Of a stretch of DNA of 64,000 nucleotides, positions 1-9,332 are shown in pieces; the first letter of the stretch is position 1; every line of letters starts with the position of its first letter. The DNA comes from Rhizomys pruinosus (taxonomy: Eukaryota > Chordata > Mammalia > Rodentia > Spalacidae), in the NCBI GenBank assembly GCA_009823505.1, contig VZQC01009601.1, positions 3,015,293-3,079,292 on the forward strand, written 5' to 3'. The position numbers and the translations under genes were made by a program. The notes under the pieces are model-generated. The model was not told where the DNA came from. It searched no databases and saw only the letters and a list, made by a program, of their open reading frames with translations.

Positions 1-401
1 GTCTTTATAAAGTTTGGTACAACAGAGTTTGGTGCATATATATTCATGATTATGAAATCTTCATGGTTGTTCCTTTGATAAAGATGTAATGGCCCTCTTT
101 AACTCTTCTTATTTCTTTTACATTGAAGTCCATTTTGTCTGATATTAAAATAGCAACACCTGCTTTCTTTTTGGTACCATTTTCTTGGAATGTTTTTTTT
201 TTTTTTTCATCTTTTCATTTTAAGTTGGTGCCTCTCCTTGATGGTAAGATGGGTTTCTTGTAGACAGCATATAAATGGGTTCTGTTTTCTAATCCAATCT
301 TCCAGTCTATGTCTTTTGATTGGGGAATTTAGTCCACTAATATTTAAGGTTATAACTGAAAGATGTGTGTTGCTTCCTTTCACCTTATTATCCATTTGCA
401 T
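1..401 (-). pseudogene. L1 ORF2 N-terminus (endonuclease domain start), partial
   Basis: The reading frame from 401 to 207 on the minus strand gives the N-terminus of L1 ORF2p, with motifs such as ITLNISGLNSPIKRHR and CCLQETHLT. These belong to the apurinic/apyrimidinic-like endonuclease that nicks genomic DNA to prime reverse transcription. The Asn in the LN..GLN segment and the Glu in QETHL are expected active-site residues and are present. The frame is lost near the T-run at 190-206, a likely slippage indel, and the remainder runs off the window. It is a pseudogene fragment of a mobile element, not a host gene. Confidence 0.85.
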
Positions 402-439
402 TTTGGGTCTAGGTTTCTACTTCTGCAGTTATGCTTTTA

Positions 440-1596
440 TTAATTTCTCTTCCTAGGTGCCTGGGGATAGGTGCTCCTTTCTTCTGGCCTTTGAATTGCT
501 TCAAGTATTCTCTGAAGGGTTGGTTTTCTGGACATGTATTCTTTCATCTTATTTATGTCATGGAAGATTTTTCTCTCTCCTTCAACTATAATCGACATTT
601 TTGCTGGGTATAGTAACCTGGGTGGGCATCTATAGTCTTTTAACACTGGGAATGCTTTGCTCCACCTTCTTCTTGCTTTCATAGTTTGCACTCAGAAGTC
701 AGTTGTAATTCTGATGAATTTCCCCTTACATGTAACTTGTTGTTTTTCTCTTGTGGCTTTCAGAATTTTGTCTTTGTTTTTGGCATCTAGCGTTTTAAGT
801 ATGATATGGTGTGGGGAGTTTCTTTTCTGATCTTGTCTGTTTGGAGTTCTGTGTGCTTCTTGTATTTGTATTGGTTTGTCTTTTTTTCTTTAGTTTGGGG
901 AAATTTTCATCTATTATTCTGTTGAAGACCTGATCAATACCATTCTCGTGGGATTCTCCTTCCTCTATTCCTATGATGCAGAGGTTTGATCTTTTCATGG
1001 TATCCCACAATTCCTGGTTGTTCCACTTTTGTGCATTTTTAAATTTATCAAAATTCTTACTTGAGCTTTTTAGTTGTTTTGTGTTATCTTCCGGGTCTGA
1101 TATTCTTTGTTCTGCTTCCTCCATTCTACTTCTGAGGCTTTTTCCATTCCTTTTCTCTTGATTGGATAATTGTTCAATTTCTTTTTTCATTTCATCTTGT
1201 GATTTCTTTAGTATTTCCACTTCCTTTTGGAGCTTCTCAATCTCTTCCTGTAGCTCCTTGTTTTGCTGGTTGGTTTCCTTTTTCAGTGTTTCCACTTCCT
1301 TCCTGTGTTTGTCAGTCTCTCCCTCTATGTCCTTCTTGAGTTTTTCATTCTCTCTCCTTACTTAGTTCTCTTACTTTTTCTTTATATTCTTTGATTTCTT
1401 TGAATATGTCTACAATTGCTCCTCTAAGATCTGTATCCCGGGCCACCCCTAGAGGGATCCCACTGCAGGAATCTTCCACAGGGTTGGTAGAGCTTGGTGT
1501 GGAATTATCCTGCATCTTTGTTGTCCCTTCATCGTGTCCCTGGCATGTGGTTTTCCCTTTGCTTGTATTCAATGCCAATCCCAAATGCCTCTTCAC
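440..1596 (-). pseudogene. L1 ORF1 (RNA-binding protein), broken into several frames
   Basis: Three minus-strand segments line up as one L1 ORF1. 1596-1345 is the N-terminal region leading into a heptad-rich stretch. 1295-795 is a long coiled coil (Glu/Lys/Gln-rich heptads) followed by the RRM-like core with NLCIIGIEEGE. 691-440 is the C-terminal domain with SKAFPVLK and PAKMSIIVEGERK. ORF1p trimerises through the coiled coil and coats L1 RNA as a chaperone. At least two frame breaks separate the blocks, so no intact protein is encoded. The same three blocks appear in the plus-strand L1 at 18960-20133. Confidence 0.88.
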
Positions 1597-1921
1597 TGTG
1601 TTGAAGAGTTTCTTTGCTTGCCTCCTTCAGATGTCATTGTGGGTTTTTTTGTTTGTTTTTTAGTTTGTTTGTTTTCTCTTTGGTTATCGAGTGTTGACTT
1701 GTCTAGCTTTTAGGCATTCAATTTTGTTTATATATTGGAAGTCTAACTCACTCTTCCCTTTCTGTTCTGAAGGTTCTCCAAGGAATCCACTTAGACTGGA
1801 CACTCCCTCAGCAATTCCAGTTGTTGTGTGTGGGGGGAGCTATGCCTCACTTAGCCCTGCACCCCAGTACTCTGTGCTCCCAGTGGTCCTGGGAAATCCC
1901 CGATCTAGACTCTGTGCACTC

Positions 1922-2318
1922 TGATGTTGATCACTTTTTAAGATGTTTCTCAGCCATCTTTACTTGTTCATTTATGAAGTCTCTGCTAAGCTCTTTACTC
2001 CATCTTTTGTGTAGGTCATTTGTTTTCTTCCTTGTTTTTTAAGTAGTTTATACATTTGGATGTTAATGTTCTATCATATGTTTCACTGGTGAAGGTATTC
2101 TCCCACTCTGTGGGGTTTCTCCTCACTTCATTGATTGTTTCTTTTGCTGTACAGAAGCTCTTGAGTTTAATAAGTTCCCATTTGTTAATTGTTGACCTTA
2201 TTGTTTGTGTAGCTGGTGTCCGATTTAGAAAGTCTTTTCCTCTGTCTAAGTCTTGTAGGTTACTATCAATGTTTTCTTCTATCATTTTCAGAATTTTGGG
2301 TTTCACTTTGAATTTTTG
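1922..2318 (-). mobile_element. L1 ORF2 C-terminal fragment
   Basis: On the minus strand this reads as the late part of L1 ORF2, including WELIKLKSFCTAKETI and RRNPTEWENTFTSE. It matches the plus-strand L1 at about 23090-23435. It lies in the same orientation as, and directly upstream of, the truncated 5'UTR of the L1 at 1-1921, without its own 3'UTR or poly(A). It may be a separate old insertion, or part of a rearranged or recombined L1. Confidence 0.85.
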
Positions 2319-2587
2319 AATATTTCATACTAGGCATCTTAATCATCTTTATATTCCCTTGATAAACCCCCCCAAGAGGTTTCATGCATTCTGTCATATA
2401 TGTTAAGGCCTATCAAGTCAAATTAATACACCCAAATATCCTTCAGTACAAGTCTACCTACTGAGGTCTAGTCAGTCTATCTAGATTCTCTTTAAGAAGA
2501 TCAGGTCTCCCTCACCCAGGAGTAATCAAGTGCCAGTAGTTCTTCAGCTAATATTGAAGCCTGCTGCCCACTTCTACAGGTCTATGC

Positions 2588-2626
<39 letters not shown>

Positions 2627-2740
2627 TTGTGTGCATTTTCCTGAGTTTGAATTGGTCTTATGCGTGCTATCACCATTGGCTTAAGTTCATATGATCTAAA
2701 TCCCAGGGGGCTGTATGATTACGCACCTCCTCTTCCAAAA
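2319..2740 (-). mobile_element. L1 3'UTR fragment (older rodent L1 type)
   Basis: The segment shares an ordered block with 7735-8185, 10290-10960 and 26195-26760: a T-rich start with TATTTCATAC, then GAGTCAAATTA, TCCTTCAGT, CTAGTCAG and a CTCTCCCTCACCCAG-like block. I recognise this as the reverse complement of an old rodent (Lx-like) L1 3'UTR. A TG microsatellite at 2590-2633 interrupts it. Confidence 0.65.
2590..2633. repeat. (TG)n microsatellite
   Basis: A dinucleotide TG run of about 44 bases, with two TTTG interruptions, sits inside an L1 3'UTR fragment. Confidence 0.95.
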
Positions 2741-2749
2741 AAATACACA

Positions 2750-2910
2750 GAGCTACAGATATGTCTCAATCATTGGAGTGCTTGCCTAGAAAGTGCACAT
2801 CCCTGTCTAATCTGAGCATGATGATTTACACAAGGTAGAGGAAGGAAGATTGGCTCAATATGATGTTTGAGGAAAGCCTGAGCTACACTACAGGAGATTC
2901 CATCTCAAGG
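2750..2910 (+). mobile_element. Degenerate B4-like (ID-B1 composite) SINE
   Basis: The first half resembles the ID/tRNA-Ala-like head (GAGTGCTTGCCTAGAAAGT). The second half resembles a decayed B1 (AGCATGATGATTTACAC, AAGCCTGAGCTACACTA, CCATCTCAAGG). That order is typical of B4-type SINEs. Divergence is high, so the family call is tentative. Confidence 0.5.
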
Positions 2911-2919
2911 CCCCTCTTA

Positions 2920-3990
2920 CTGGACCTTTTGCATTATCATGGATTTTTGCCACTGCTCTTGTTGACTATCAGAACTTCATAGAAAGACCCTACTGCTGAA
3001 GGCACCACAAACTTTGATTATAGGGCATGGAGAAATGAAGTTGGTACTGAAGCTTTGTTCCTTTGGGGTAGCCTTTATCATAGAAAAAGGTGTTATGTAG
3101 GCTGCTGAAGAACAACAGTCTTGCCAGCTATGAATTCTGTAAACTACAGTAATAGCTGGTATGGTAAGATATACCCATGGGTATAATAGTAGCACAAACC
3201 TTATGGGGGTAATGAACAGCTTTTGGATTGAATTTAAGGCTTGTTCCACAGGAGAAAACATACACCTATACTATGAATCTGGCCACGAATCCATGGTAGG
3301 TGAGGTTACATGCCCCATGGGTAAATCTACTGATATTATTCTGCTAGGTGGACATAGTATAAAAGAGTCCTTTAAATTCAGATACCAATACACATACATT
3401 TATACAGCTCTCAGCAGAGGAGTTTCTTTGTATAGTAGATGATTAAAATAGAAGCTTACAATTGATCAAATAAATGTCAGTGGTATTTTCAGCCATCAAT
3501 TTGTGTCTGTGTCACACTTTCTCTTTAAAGCTTGCAGACCATTATGGAAGAGGGGCCAGAAAGATTGTAGGGGCAGAGGTCAGGGAAGACTGGAGTGAAG
3601 CAGTGTCTTCTGGATATGACATGGGCATTGCACGCAGGAACTCAGAACAGCTGTGGCTGCCTACAGAAGACTGAATCACATCAACACAGTCAACATTCAG
3701 TACGGAGAAGGGGAAGGGCTCAAGAGCCCCCATCCCTAGCTGCAGGTCTATTGGCAATTGATGACTTCTGGAGTGGGCGAAGCAGTTTTCTCTAAGGATG
3801 CTTCTCCTGATAGGTAGGGTTTACTACATTCCAGTGGATGGCCCTGAATCATGTGTGTATGGGAGCGCAAACTAGACTTGGTAGATTCGTAAAAACAAAA
3901 AATAATAAAAGAGAGGACAGGAGTTGAGAAGGGTGGGGAGATTGGGGGAAGATCTTGGAGGGGTAAGAAATTCACCAAAATGTTGAGAGA
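2920..3990 (+). mobile_element. L1 3'UTR, older rodent type, plus strand
   Basis: This long segment matches, as I recall it, the 3'UTR of old rodent L1s. Landmarks include GATATGACATGGGCATTGCA at 3613-3632, CAGCTGTGGCTGCCTACA, GGGGAAGGGCTC, the block CTATTGGCAATTGATGACTT, and the terminal GAGGACAGGAG-TTGAGAAGGGTGGGGAGA region. The short open frames within it (for example 3161-3442) have no coding support. The segment at 39960-40470 carries part of the same sequence in the same orientation. Confidence 0.7.
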
Positions 3991-4240
3991 CGTTTTCTGA
4001 GAACTAAGCAGTCATTGTGCTTTCACTTTAAAAATGTGCAAAGTGTGAATTGAAGATGCTCAGGAGCTTGGACCACAGTCTGTGAAGATCCTGGGTGCCA
4101 TGATGCTGTGAGGCTCCATGATAGGCAGTGCCTTTAATCTTCCAGTTCCTCAGTTAGAAAAAGACCATCATTCAGATCTCTTCAAACACTGATGTGGATG
4201 GAATGGAGCTGACAGGACCACGTTACTTTCATATTCATTT

Positions 4241-4516
4241 AAAAATCTGTTTGCCTGGGGGTGGAGAGATGGCCTAGCAGGAGTGCCGACGCTCTTGCAG
4301 AGGACCTGGGTTCGATCCCCAGCACCCACATGGCAGCCGAGAGCCGTCTGAAACTCCAATTCCAGGAGAACTCCAGTTCCAGGGGAATCCGACACCCTCT
4401 TCTGACCTCCACGGCATTGCACGACACGGGTGCACAAACTTGCATGCAGACAGTACATTCATACACATATAGAAATAAATAATATTAATAAAAAAATTTT
4501 AAAAAATCTGTTTGCC
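4241..4516 (+). mobile_element. B2 SINE with 17-bp internal duplication and target-site duplication
   Basis: This is a full-length B2-type SINE (about 4256-4501) with a tRNA-like head carrying Pol III boxes (A box near TGGCCTAGCAGG, B box GGTTCGATCCC), then a B2 tail ending in AATAAATAATATTAATAAA. The duplication AAAAATCTGTTTGCC flanks it at 4241-4255 and 4502-4516. It carries the tandem AACTCCAATTCCAGGAG / AACTCCAGTTCCAGGGG unit that marks one B2 subgroup in this window. Confidence 0.93.
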
Positions 4517-4752
4517 AAAAAAATCAATCATGAAAGACATAATTTCAAGAATGTCCAATAAATTATATAAACTCTAATGTGTTGGTTCATGAAACAAGTT
4601 CAAGTTGAGGTGAGGTGTTTTAAGTTAATGAACAGACCTCAAAGACTTTCCTTAGCCATTTGTTTACTGATTTGTGATAATAGGACCATATTTATACTTA
4701 ATATTATGAATGCACACATCAGTAACAAAATCTATTCTACATTCACTATTGA

Positions 4753-5020
4753 GACTGGGGGAATGGTTTGATGGGTAGGATTGCTATATAAATGAGGGGA
4801 GCCTATATTCAAATCTCATTCCCCTAAGAAGAGCTGGGCATGTGCATTTAAGCCAATGTAGTACCCAAGATGTGGGAGGTAAAGACAGGATTGCTGGCAC
4901 CCTAATTCCAATTCAATAAGGGTCTTGGTCTGAAGGGAATAAAGTAAGTGAAATAAAGTAAGATACACACACATACACACACACAATATACATACACATA
5001 TTCTAGAAAAAATAAATAAA
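4753..5020 (+). mobile_element. Composite rodent SINE (tRNA-like head, B1-like middle)
   Basis: The head resembles a B2/ID-type tRNA-derived start (GGGGGAATGGTTTGATGGGTAGGATTGC). The middle resembles B1 (GAGCTGGGCATGTGCATTTA, AAGACAGGATTGCTGGC). The tail is A/C-rich with ACACACAC. It is old and the exact family (B4 or RSINE-like) is uncertain. Confidence 0.5.
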
Positions 5021-5129
5021 TTCACTATAAAGTGAAACAGCATGAATACTTACCTTTGTTCAAGCCAGACACATACACTGTTGTATTGGCAATGCCAGTG
5101 ACTATCCACGCAGTAGATTCAAAAGAACC

Positions 5130-5272
5130 TACCCTGCCCTGAGTTCCTGCTCTGGCTCCCCTCTATGATGAACTGTGATTGGAATATGTAATCCAAATAA
5201 CCTCCTTTTCTTCCCAAGTTGTTTTTGGTCTGTATTTGATCACAGTAACCGGAAAGCTAATTAGAACAGGTG
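5130..5272 (+). mobile_element. MaLR-like LTR 3' part
   Basis: The stretch CCCTCTATGATGAACTGTGATTGG, then CTTCCCAAGTTGTTTTTGGTC and GATCACAGTAACCGGAAAGC, resembles the 3' end of MT-type MaLR LTRs, which end in a block containing AAGTTGCTTTTGGTCATG and ATCACAGCAA. The 5' part of the LTR is missing or too diverged to see. Confidence 0.5.
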
Positions 5273-5320
5273 AAATGAGATGAGAAGTATTCCAGGGATA
5301 AGAATATCAGAGTTTAGGGG

Positions 5321-5552
5321 CTGGTGTGAGGGCTTAATAGTTAAGGGCTATTACTGCTCCTACAGAAGACCTGGTTTCAGTTCCCAGCCACTGCATCAGG
5401 CAGCTCACAAGCCTCAGTAACTCTAGCTCCTGAGAATTTAATGTCCTCTGACTTCTATAGGCATCTGTATGCGTGTGATGTACATAAACTCACAGACTCA
5501 CACAAACACATATAAATAAAAGGAATAAATAAGTCTAAAAAAAAAAAAAGAA
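5321..5552 (+). mobile_element. B3/B2-type SINE, diverged
   Basis: It starts GGGGCTGGTGTGAGGGCTTAATAG and carries a B-box-like GGTTTCAGTTCCCAG and the block GTCCTCTGACTTCTATAGGC. The ATAAATAAAAG tail ends in an A-run at 5538-5550. Substitutions are far more numerous than in the young B2 copies. Confidence 0.7.
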
Positions 5553-5865
5553 CATCTGAGTTTCAAATGAAGAGTGGCAGGCAGGCATTTTGCCAGCTGG
5601 GGCAGACAATAGAGAAGCCTGCTTGTGTGCTGAATCCTTCATGCTTGAACCGCTAGAGGAACTGGCATGACAATCACATCAGATTCTTTCCCCAGATCTA
5701 CGTGGTACCTGGCATAGTCCCTGGATCATGAACCGATGGTTAAATAAGTGGTGTTTTCACTGGTACACATCATAACCCAGTATACAATTTCATATAAGGG
5801 ATGAAGACACGCTGAATTAGAGCCATGGTAGCAGACATGGGGCAGAAAGGGCCAATACAAAAATG

Positions 5866-5996
5866 TAGTTAGCTGGGTCAAGCATTAGTCCTAGAACTCA
5901 GGACAGAGGCAGATGGATCTCTGTGAAATCAAGATCAGTCTGGTCTACATAGCTAGTTCCAGTCTAGTTGGTAGTGCCAAGTGACCCTGTCTCAAC
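5866..5996 (+). mobile_element. B1 SINE, diverged
   Basis: A 7SL-derived B1 is recognisable by AGCTGGGTCAAGCATTAGTCC, CAGAGGCAGATGGATCTCTGTG, TCTGGTCTACATAG and GACCCTGTCTCAA, in that order. Confidence 0.8.
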
Positions 5997-6084
5997 TGTC
6001 CCTAATGTAATTAGCATAATTCACAGGATAGAGTATGCTCACCTTCTCAGTACACACGTGCACATTTCATATTCCATTTCAGAA

Positions 6085-6490
6085 AGTTCGATTTCAATTG
6101 CTGTGGCAAAACACTCTGAGCTATACCAATTTGGGGAAGATAGCATATACTTGGCTCACATATCCCAGGTCACAGTTCATCTCTGATGGACCCTAAGATA
6201 GGGACTTATGGCAGGAACATGGATGCAATAGCTGAAGCACAGGCCATGGAGGAATGCTGCTTACTGGCTTGCTAACCTGGCCCATGCTCAGCCTGCTTTC
6301 TTATACAATGCAGCACAAACTGCCCAGAGGTGGGACCAATCCCAATTGGCTAGCCCTTCCCATATCACTCAACAATAAAGAAAATGTCCCAAAGACATGG
6401 CCACAGGCTAGTCCAATGGTGGAAATTTCCCAACTGAAGTTCCCTTAACCCAGGTGTGTCAGGTTGACAACTAATTCTAATCAGCACAAG
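6085..6490 (-). mobile_element. MT-like MaLR solo LTR
   Basis: Reverse complemented, the segment begins near TGTGCTGATTAGAATTAGTTG, followed by TCAACCTGACACACCTGGG. It ends with a block equivalent to GTTTTGCCACAGCAATTGAAA. This is the layout of muroid MT/MaLR LTRs as I recall them. No internal region or partner LTR is visible, so it is scored as a solo LTR. Confidence 0.6.
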
Positions 6491-6725
6491 TGATTACCTT
6501 AATACCGGTCTTACACATTCAATAAACAGGGAAGAGATCTGATCAATGCATGCTGCGTGCATGTGTGGAGATAATGCAGTGAATAGGTGCAATTTATGTT
6601 AGTAAAAATGAATACACCAATTCACGGATATTAAATCTAAGAAGTACATATATCTCACAGATACCTGTTCACAAATCTGTGTTGAATTTGTAAAATGTCT
6701 GTTAAGTGATATTAAAAAACCTTGT

Positions 6726-6893
6726 AGTTTTTTTGTTTTTTTGAGACAGGGTCTCCCAGTAACTCCAACTGTCTTTGAATACACCAGTAGCCCCAGCTGT
6801 CATTGTGTAGACCAGACTGGCCTTGAACTCAGAGAGATCTGCCTGCCTCTGCCTCCACAATGCTGGGATTAAAGGTATGTGCTACCATGTCTA
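6726..6893 (-). mobile_element. B1 SINE
   Basis: The minus-strand B1 signature starts with T-rich DNA, then GAGACAGGGTCTCCCAGTAA, TAGACCAGACTGGCCTTGAA, CTCTGCCTCC and GCTGGGATTAAAGGTATGTG. The middle contains an extra interrupted block around 6770-6800. Confidence 0.88.
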
Positions 6894-6984
6894 AAACTCT
6901 TAAACAGCAAAGCTGAATCACTCAGAGAATGAAGCACAACCACTGGCACTTTGTGATGTCAGTGGTTCAGAGGGTCCCTATATA

Positions 6985-7132
6985 AATGACAGGGAGCCAG
7001 ACTTTTAATCTCAGCACTTGGGAAGCAGAGTCACGTGGCTCTCTGTGAGATGGAGGGCAGCCTGGTCTACAGTTTCAGGCCAGCTGGGACAAGAAGGAGA
7101 CTCTGTCTCAAAAACCTAAAGAAAAGCAAGGG
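6985..7132 (+). mobile_element. B1 SINE leading into GAAA repeat
   Basis: B1 signatures run from CAGACTTTTAATCTCAGCAC through GCAGCCTGGTCTACAG to GACTCTGTCTCAAAAACC. Its A-rich tail passes directly into the GAAA microsatellite, which probably grew from the tail. Confidence 0.85.
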
Positions 7133-7151
7133 TAGAGAAAGAAAGAAAGAA

Positions 7152-7219
<68 letters not shown>

Positions 7220-7228
7220 AAAGGGAGG
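7133..7228. repeat. (GAAA)n microsatellite, cut by a sequence gap
   Basis: A tetranucleotide GAAA array of more than 90 bases runs into the run of N. Its true length is unknown. Confidence 0.95.
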
Positions 7229-7401
7229 NNNNNNNNNNNNNNNNNNNNNNNNNNNNNNNNNNNNNNNNNNNNNNNNNNNNNNNNNNNNNNNNNNNNNNNN
7301 NNNNNNNNNNNNNNNNNNNNNNNNNNNNNNNNNNNNNNNNNNNNNNNNNNNNNNNNNNNNNNNNNNNNNNNNNNNNNNNNNNNNNNNNNNNNNNNNNNNN
7401 N
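7229..7401. other. Assembly gap (173 N)
   Basis: An unbroken run of N follows the GAAA array. The gap is most simply explained by failure to assemble the microsatellite; nothing can be said about its content. Protein frames that cross it are meaningless. Confidence 0.98.
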
Positions 7402-7594
7402 CAATTTTGAGTATTTGACCCTTGGCTGTTTCCCTTGGACTCTATCTAGATCTTTGATCAAGGCTGCTTAGGAGAGGTTACTGAAATTATCTGTGAACTC
7501 CACAGTTTGAGTTCACCATGGAGGAAAATAAGATGGACATTGGTGATCTACATATTTGTTAAAATGTCCTGGATAACCTCAAATATATCACATG

Positions 7595-7595
<1 letters not shown>

Positions 7596-7638
<43 letters not shown>
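7596..7638. repeat. (GT)n microsatellite
   Basis: A perfect GT dinucleotide run of about 43 bases. Confidence 0.97.
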
Positions 7639-7639
<1 letters not shown>

Positions 7640-7734
7640 CACTGATTCAGTCAGGCTGGGTGGCTTTGGGTATCAACCCATCTCTCTTCCCCAGCCCTCA
7701 AATCACAAATGCATACATATAAACATGTCTGCCC

Positions 7735-8185
7735 TCTAAATTTTTCTTACTAAATTTTTGTGCATTTCATACAATACATTTTGATCACATTTAAACCCCC
7801 TCAAATATCTGCTCTCCCTCCATAACCTCCACTGGATTTCATACATTCTATTATACATATAAAGGCATATTGAGTCAAATTTCTGTTCACAGATGGCCTT
7901 TGGGATGAGTCTATCCACTGGCACCTGGTCAGCCTATCTAGAATCAGTCCCTTAAAGAAGACTAACTCTCCCTCCCCCAGCAACGAGGTCAGGCTTCTTA
8001 CCCATTTCTCCAGTCCTGTGCTGGGGTTTTGTCTGGTGTAATTTTGCATGGGGCTTGTGCATGTGTTTGTCGCCATTGCTGTGAATTCATAAGCGCAAGT
8101 TCCCAGGTTCCTGGAAAACTCCTTGTGGTTCTCCACCACCCTTGGATCTTACAGTCTTTCCCCTCCTCTTCTGAAATGGTCCCTA
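7735..8185 (-). mobile_element. L1 3'UTR fragment (older rodent type)
   Basis: It begins with a T-rich end and TGCATTTCATACAATACATT, then TTTTGATCACATTTAAACCCC, TTGAGTCAAATTTC, CCACTGGCACCTGGTCAGCC, ACTAACTCTCCCTCCCCCAG and GGGGTTTTGTCTGG. It finishes near CTTCTGAAATGGTCCCTA. This is the reverse complement of the rodent L1 3' end. The fold-back LTR begins exactly where it stops. Confidence 0.75.
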
Positions 8186-8904
8186 TGTTAGGATCTGAGA
8201 ATCCACACCAGACACATTGAAGGATGGACAACCAAGACTTGATTTCAGCAAAAAGTAAGCCAACATGCTGGGGTGGTGGGAGAAAAAGCTCTGACCCTGA
8301 TAAATTGACTCACAGGAGTTATACAAGGTCTAAGGGAATTTGACCCAATACTTCCTGTTCCAGTTGCAGGTTGTGTCTAAAGATAATTGTTGGTAATGTA
8401 GGGCAGGTGGACTGACCTAATCATGAGTTGCTTAACCCTGCTATTATCCAGTGAGCCTAGAAGTTACCCAAACCCTACTAAAATTCCCCTAGACTCTGTA
8501 TAAAAGGCCTCCAAGCCAAGCTATCGGGGTCAGAGCCTTTTTCCTCCCACCCCAGCATGCTGGTTTACTTTTTTCTGAAATAAAGTCTTGGTTTCCCGGG
8601 GCTGAAGAGATGGCCTAGTGGTTAAGAGCGCCGACCGCTCTTACAGAGGACCCGGGTTCGATCCCCAGCACCCACATGGCGGCCGAGAACCATCCGAAAC
8701 TCCAATTCCAGGAGAACTCCAGTTCCAGGGGAATCCGACACCCTCTTCTGACCTCCGCGGCATTGCACATCACTGGTGCACAAACTTGCATGCAGGCAAT
8801 ACATTCATACACATACAGAAATAAATAAAAAATTAAAAAAAAATAAATAAAGTCTTGGTTTCCCATCCTTTAGCATGTCTGGTGTGGATTCTCAGACCCT
8901 AACA
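8186..8904. mobile_element. Fold-back LTR-like element with ~156-bp inverted arms
   Basis: The left arm (8186-8341) starts TGTTAGGATCTGAGAATCC. The right arm (8480-8904, interrupted by a B2) ends GGATTCTCAGACCCTAACA, and the two arms are imperfect reverse complements along their length. The right arm looks like the 3' part of an LTR: a TATA-like GTATAAAAGG at 8499-8508, an AATAAA signal at 8579-8584, and a CTAACA end. The 138-bp loop (8342-8479) would be upstream LTR sequence of the right copy. I see no clear target-site duplication. The best reading is two copies of one LTR facing each other. The ERV family is not recognised. Confidence 0.65.
8578..8864 (+). mobile_element. B2 SINE with 20-bp perfect target-site duplication
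   Basis: A young-looking B2 (8598-8844) with intact Pol III boxes (TGGCCTAGTGG, GGTTCGATCCC), many retained CpGs (GGCGGCCGAG, CCGCGGC) and the 17-bp duplicated AACTCCA-TTCCAGG unit. The 20-base duplication AAATAAAGTCTTGGTTTCCC flanks it at 8578-8597 and 8845-8864. It lies inside the right arm of the fold-back LTR, at the polyadenylation signal, and is therefore younger than that element. Confidence 0.96.
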
Positions 8905-9240
8905 GAGAATAATAATGGCTGGACTCTGAACTACACAGGGGTCTGGAGAGCCACCCTGCTCCTTGAGAAGTCTTTGCACAGGGTGGCTGGTACTAGTAAC
9001 CAGTTTAATTTTATTGGCTGTTCTTGGTGCCTCAAGCAACTGACCTCCCCCCTCAACACCCCAATTGGGCAGGTTCCAGTAAACTGATACTTAAATACTC
9101 AAAATGGTGACTATACTTAAAATGGAGTCAGTGTGGCCCCTTCTTACTCCTAAGCCTGGGGGGGGCGGGTGAAGAGTTTTGCAATCAGAGTCCTCTCCAA
9201 GAACACCTTCAATAGTCTCTAATTTTCTACATTTTGGCTA
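8905..9240. other. Unclassified segment next to LTR arm
   Basis: This follows the CTAACA end of the right LTR arm and could be internal sequence of the same ERV. It contains AAAATGGTGACTATACTTAA, AAAATGGAGTCAGTGTGGCC and a G-run at 9159-9170. No primer-binding site or coding domain could be identified with confidence. Confidence 0.3.
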
Positions 9241-9254
9241 GTCATAAGCCTGGA

Positions 9255-9332
9255 CTTTTGTGTGTTTTCTGGGGATTGAACTCAGTCCTCATTGCTTATG
9301 CTTCAAGCTCTTGATCTCTCCCTAGCCCTAAG
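9255..9332 (-). mobile_element. ID-like SINE fragment
   Basis: TTTCTGGGGATTGAACTCAG, GCTTATGCTTCAAGC and CTCTCCCTAGCCC read in reverse as the ID tRNA-Ala-like body with its B-box region. It is diverged. Confidence 0.55.

Larger units (their letters stand above)
1..1921 (-). mobile_element. L1 LINE, 5' portion (5'UTR, ORF1, start of ORF2), runs off left edge
   Basis: Read on the minus strand this is the 5' part of a rodent L1: 5'UTR (about 1600-1921), ORF1 (about 440-1596) and the first codons of ORF2 (from 401 leftward), continuing past base 1. The sequence at 1-60 is the reverse complement of the plus-strand L1 ORF2 at about 20781-20840, which fixes the orientation. The 5'UTR stops abruptly at about 1921 and abuts an ORF2 fragment. 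The 5'UTR stretch around 1860-1921 also matches 61866-61930, so two copies share it. Frameshifts and stops show a dead copy. The order 5'UTR-ORF1-ORF2 and the coiled-coil and endonuclease starts make the L1 assignment secure; the subfamily is not known. Confidence 0.93.

Noticed and set aside
4168..4482. Conserved small frames repeated at several loci (for example a Cys/Trp-rich peptide)
   Set aside because: They recur at every B2 copy and are translations of the SINE, not a gene family.
7035..7461. 127-codon and 117-codon frames
   Set aside because: They cross the N gap and the GAAA array and have no real sequence support.
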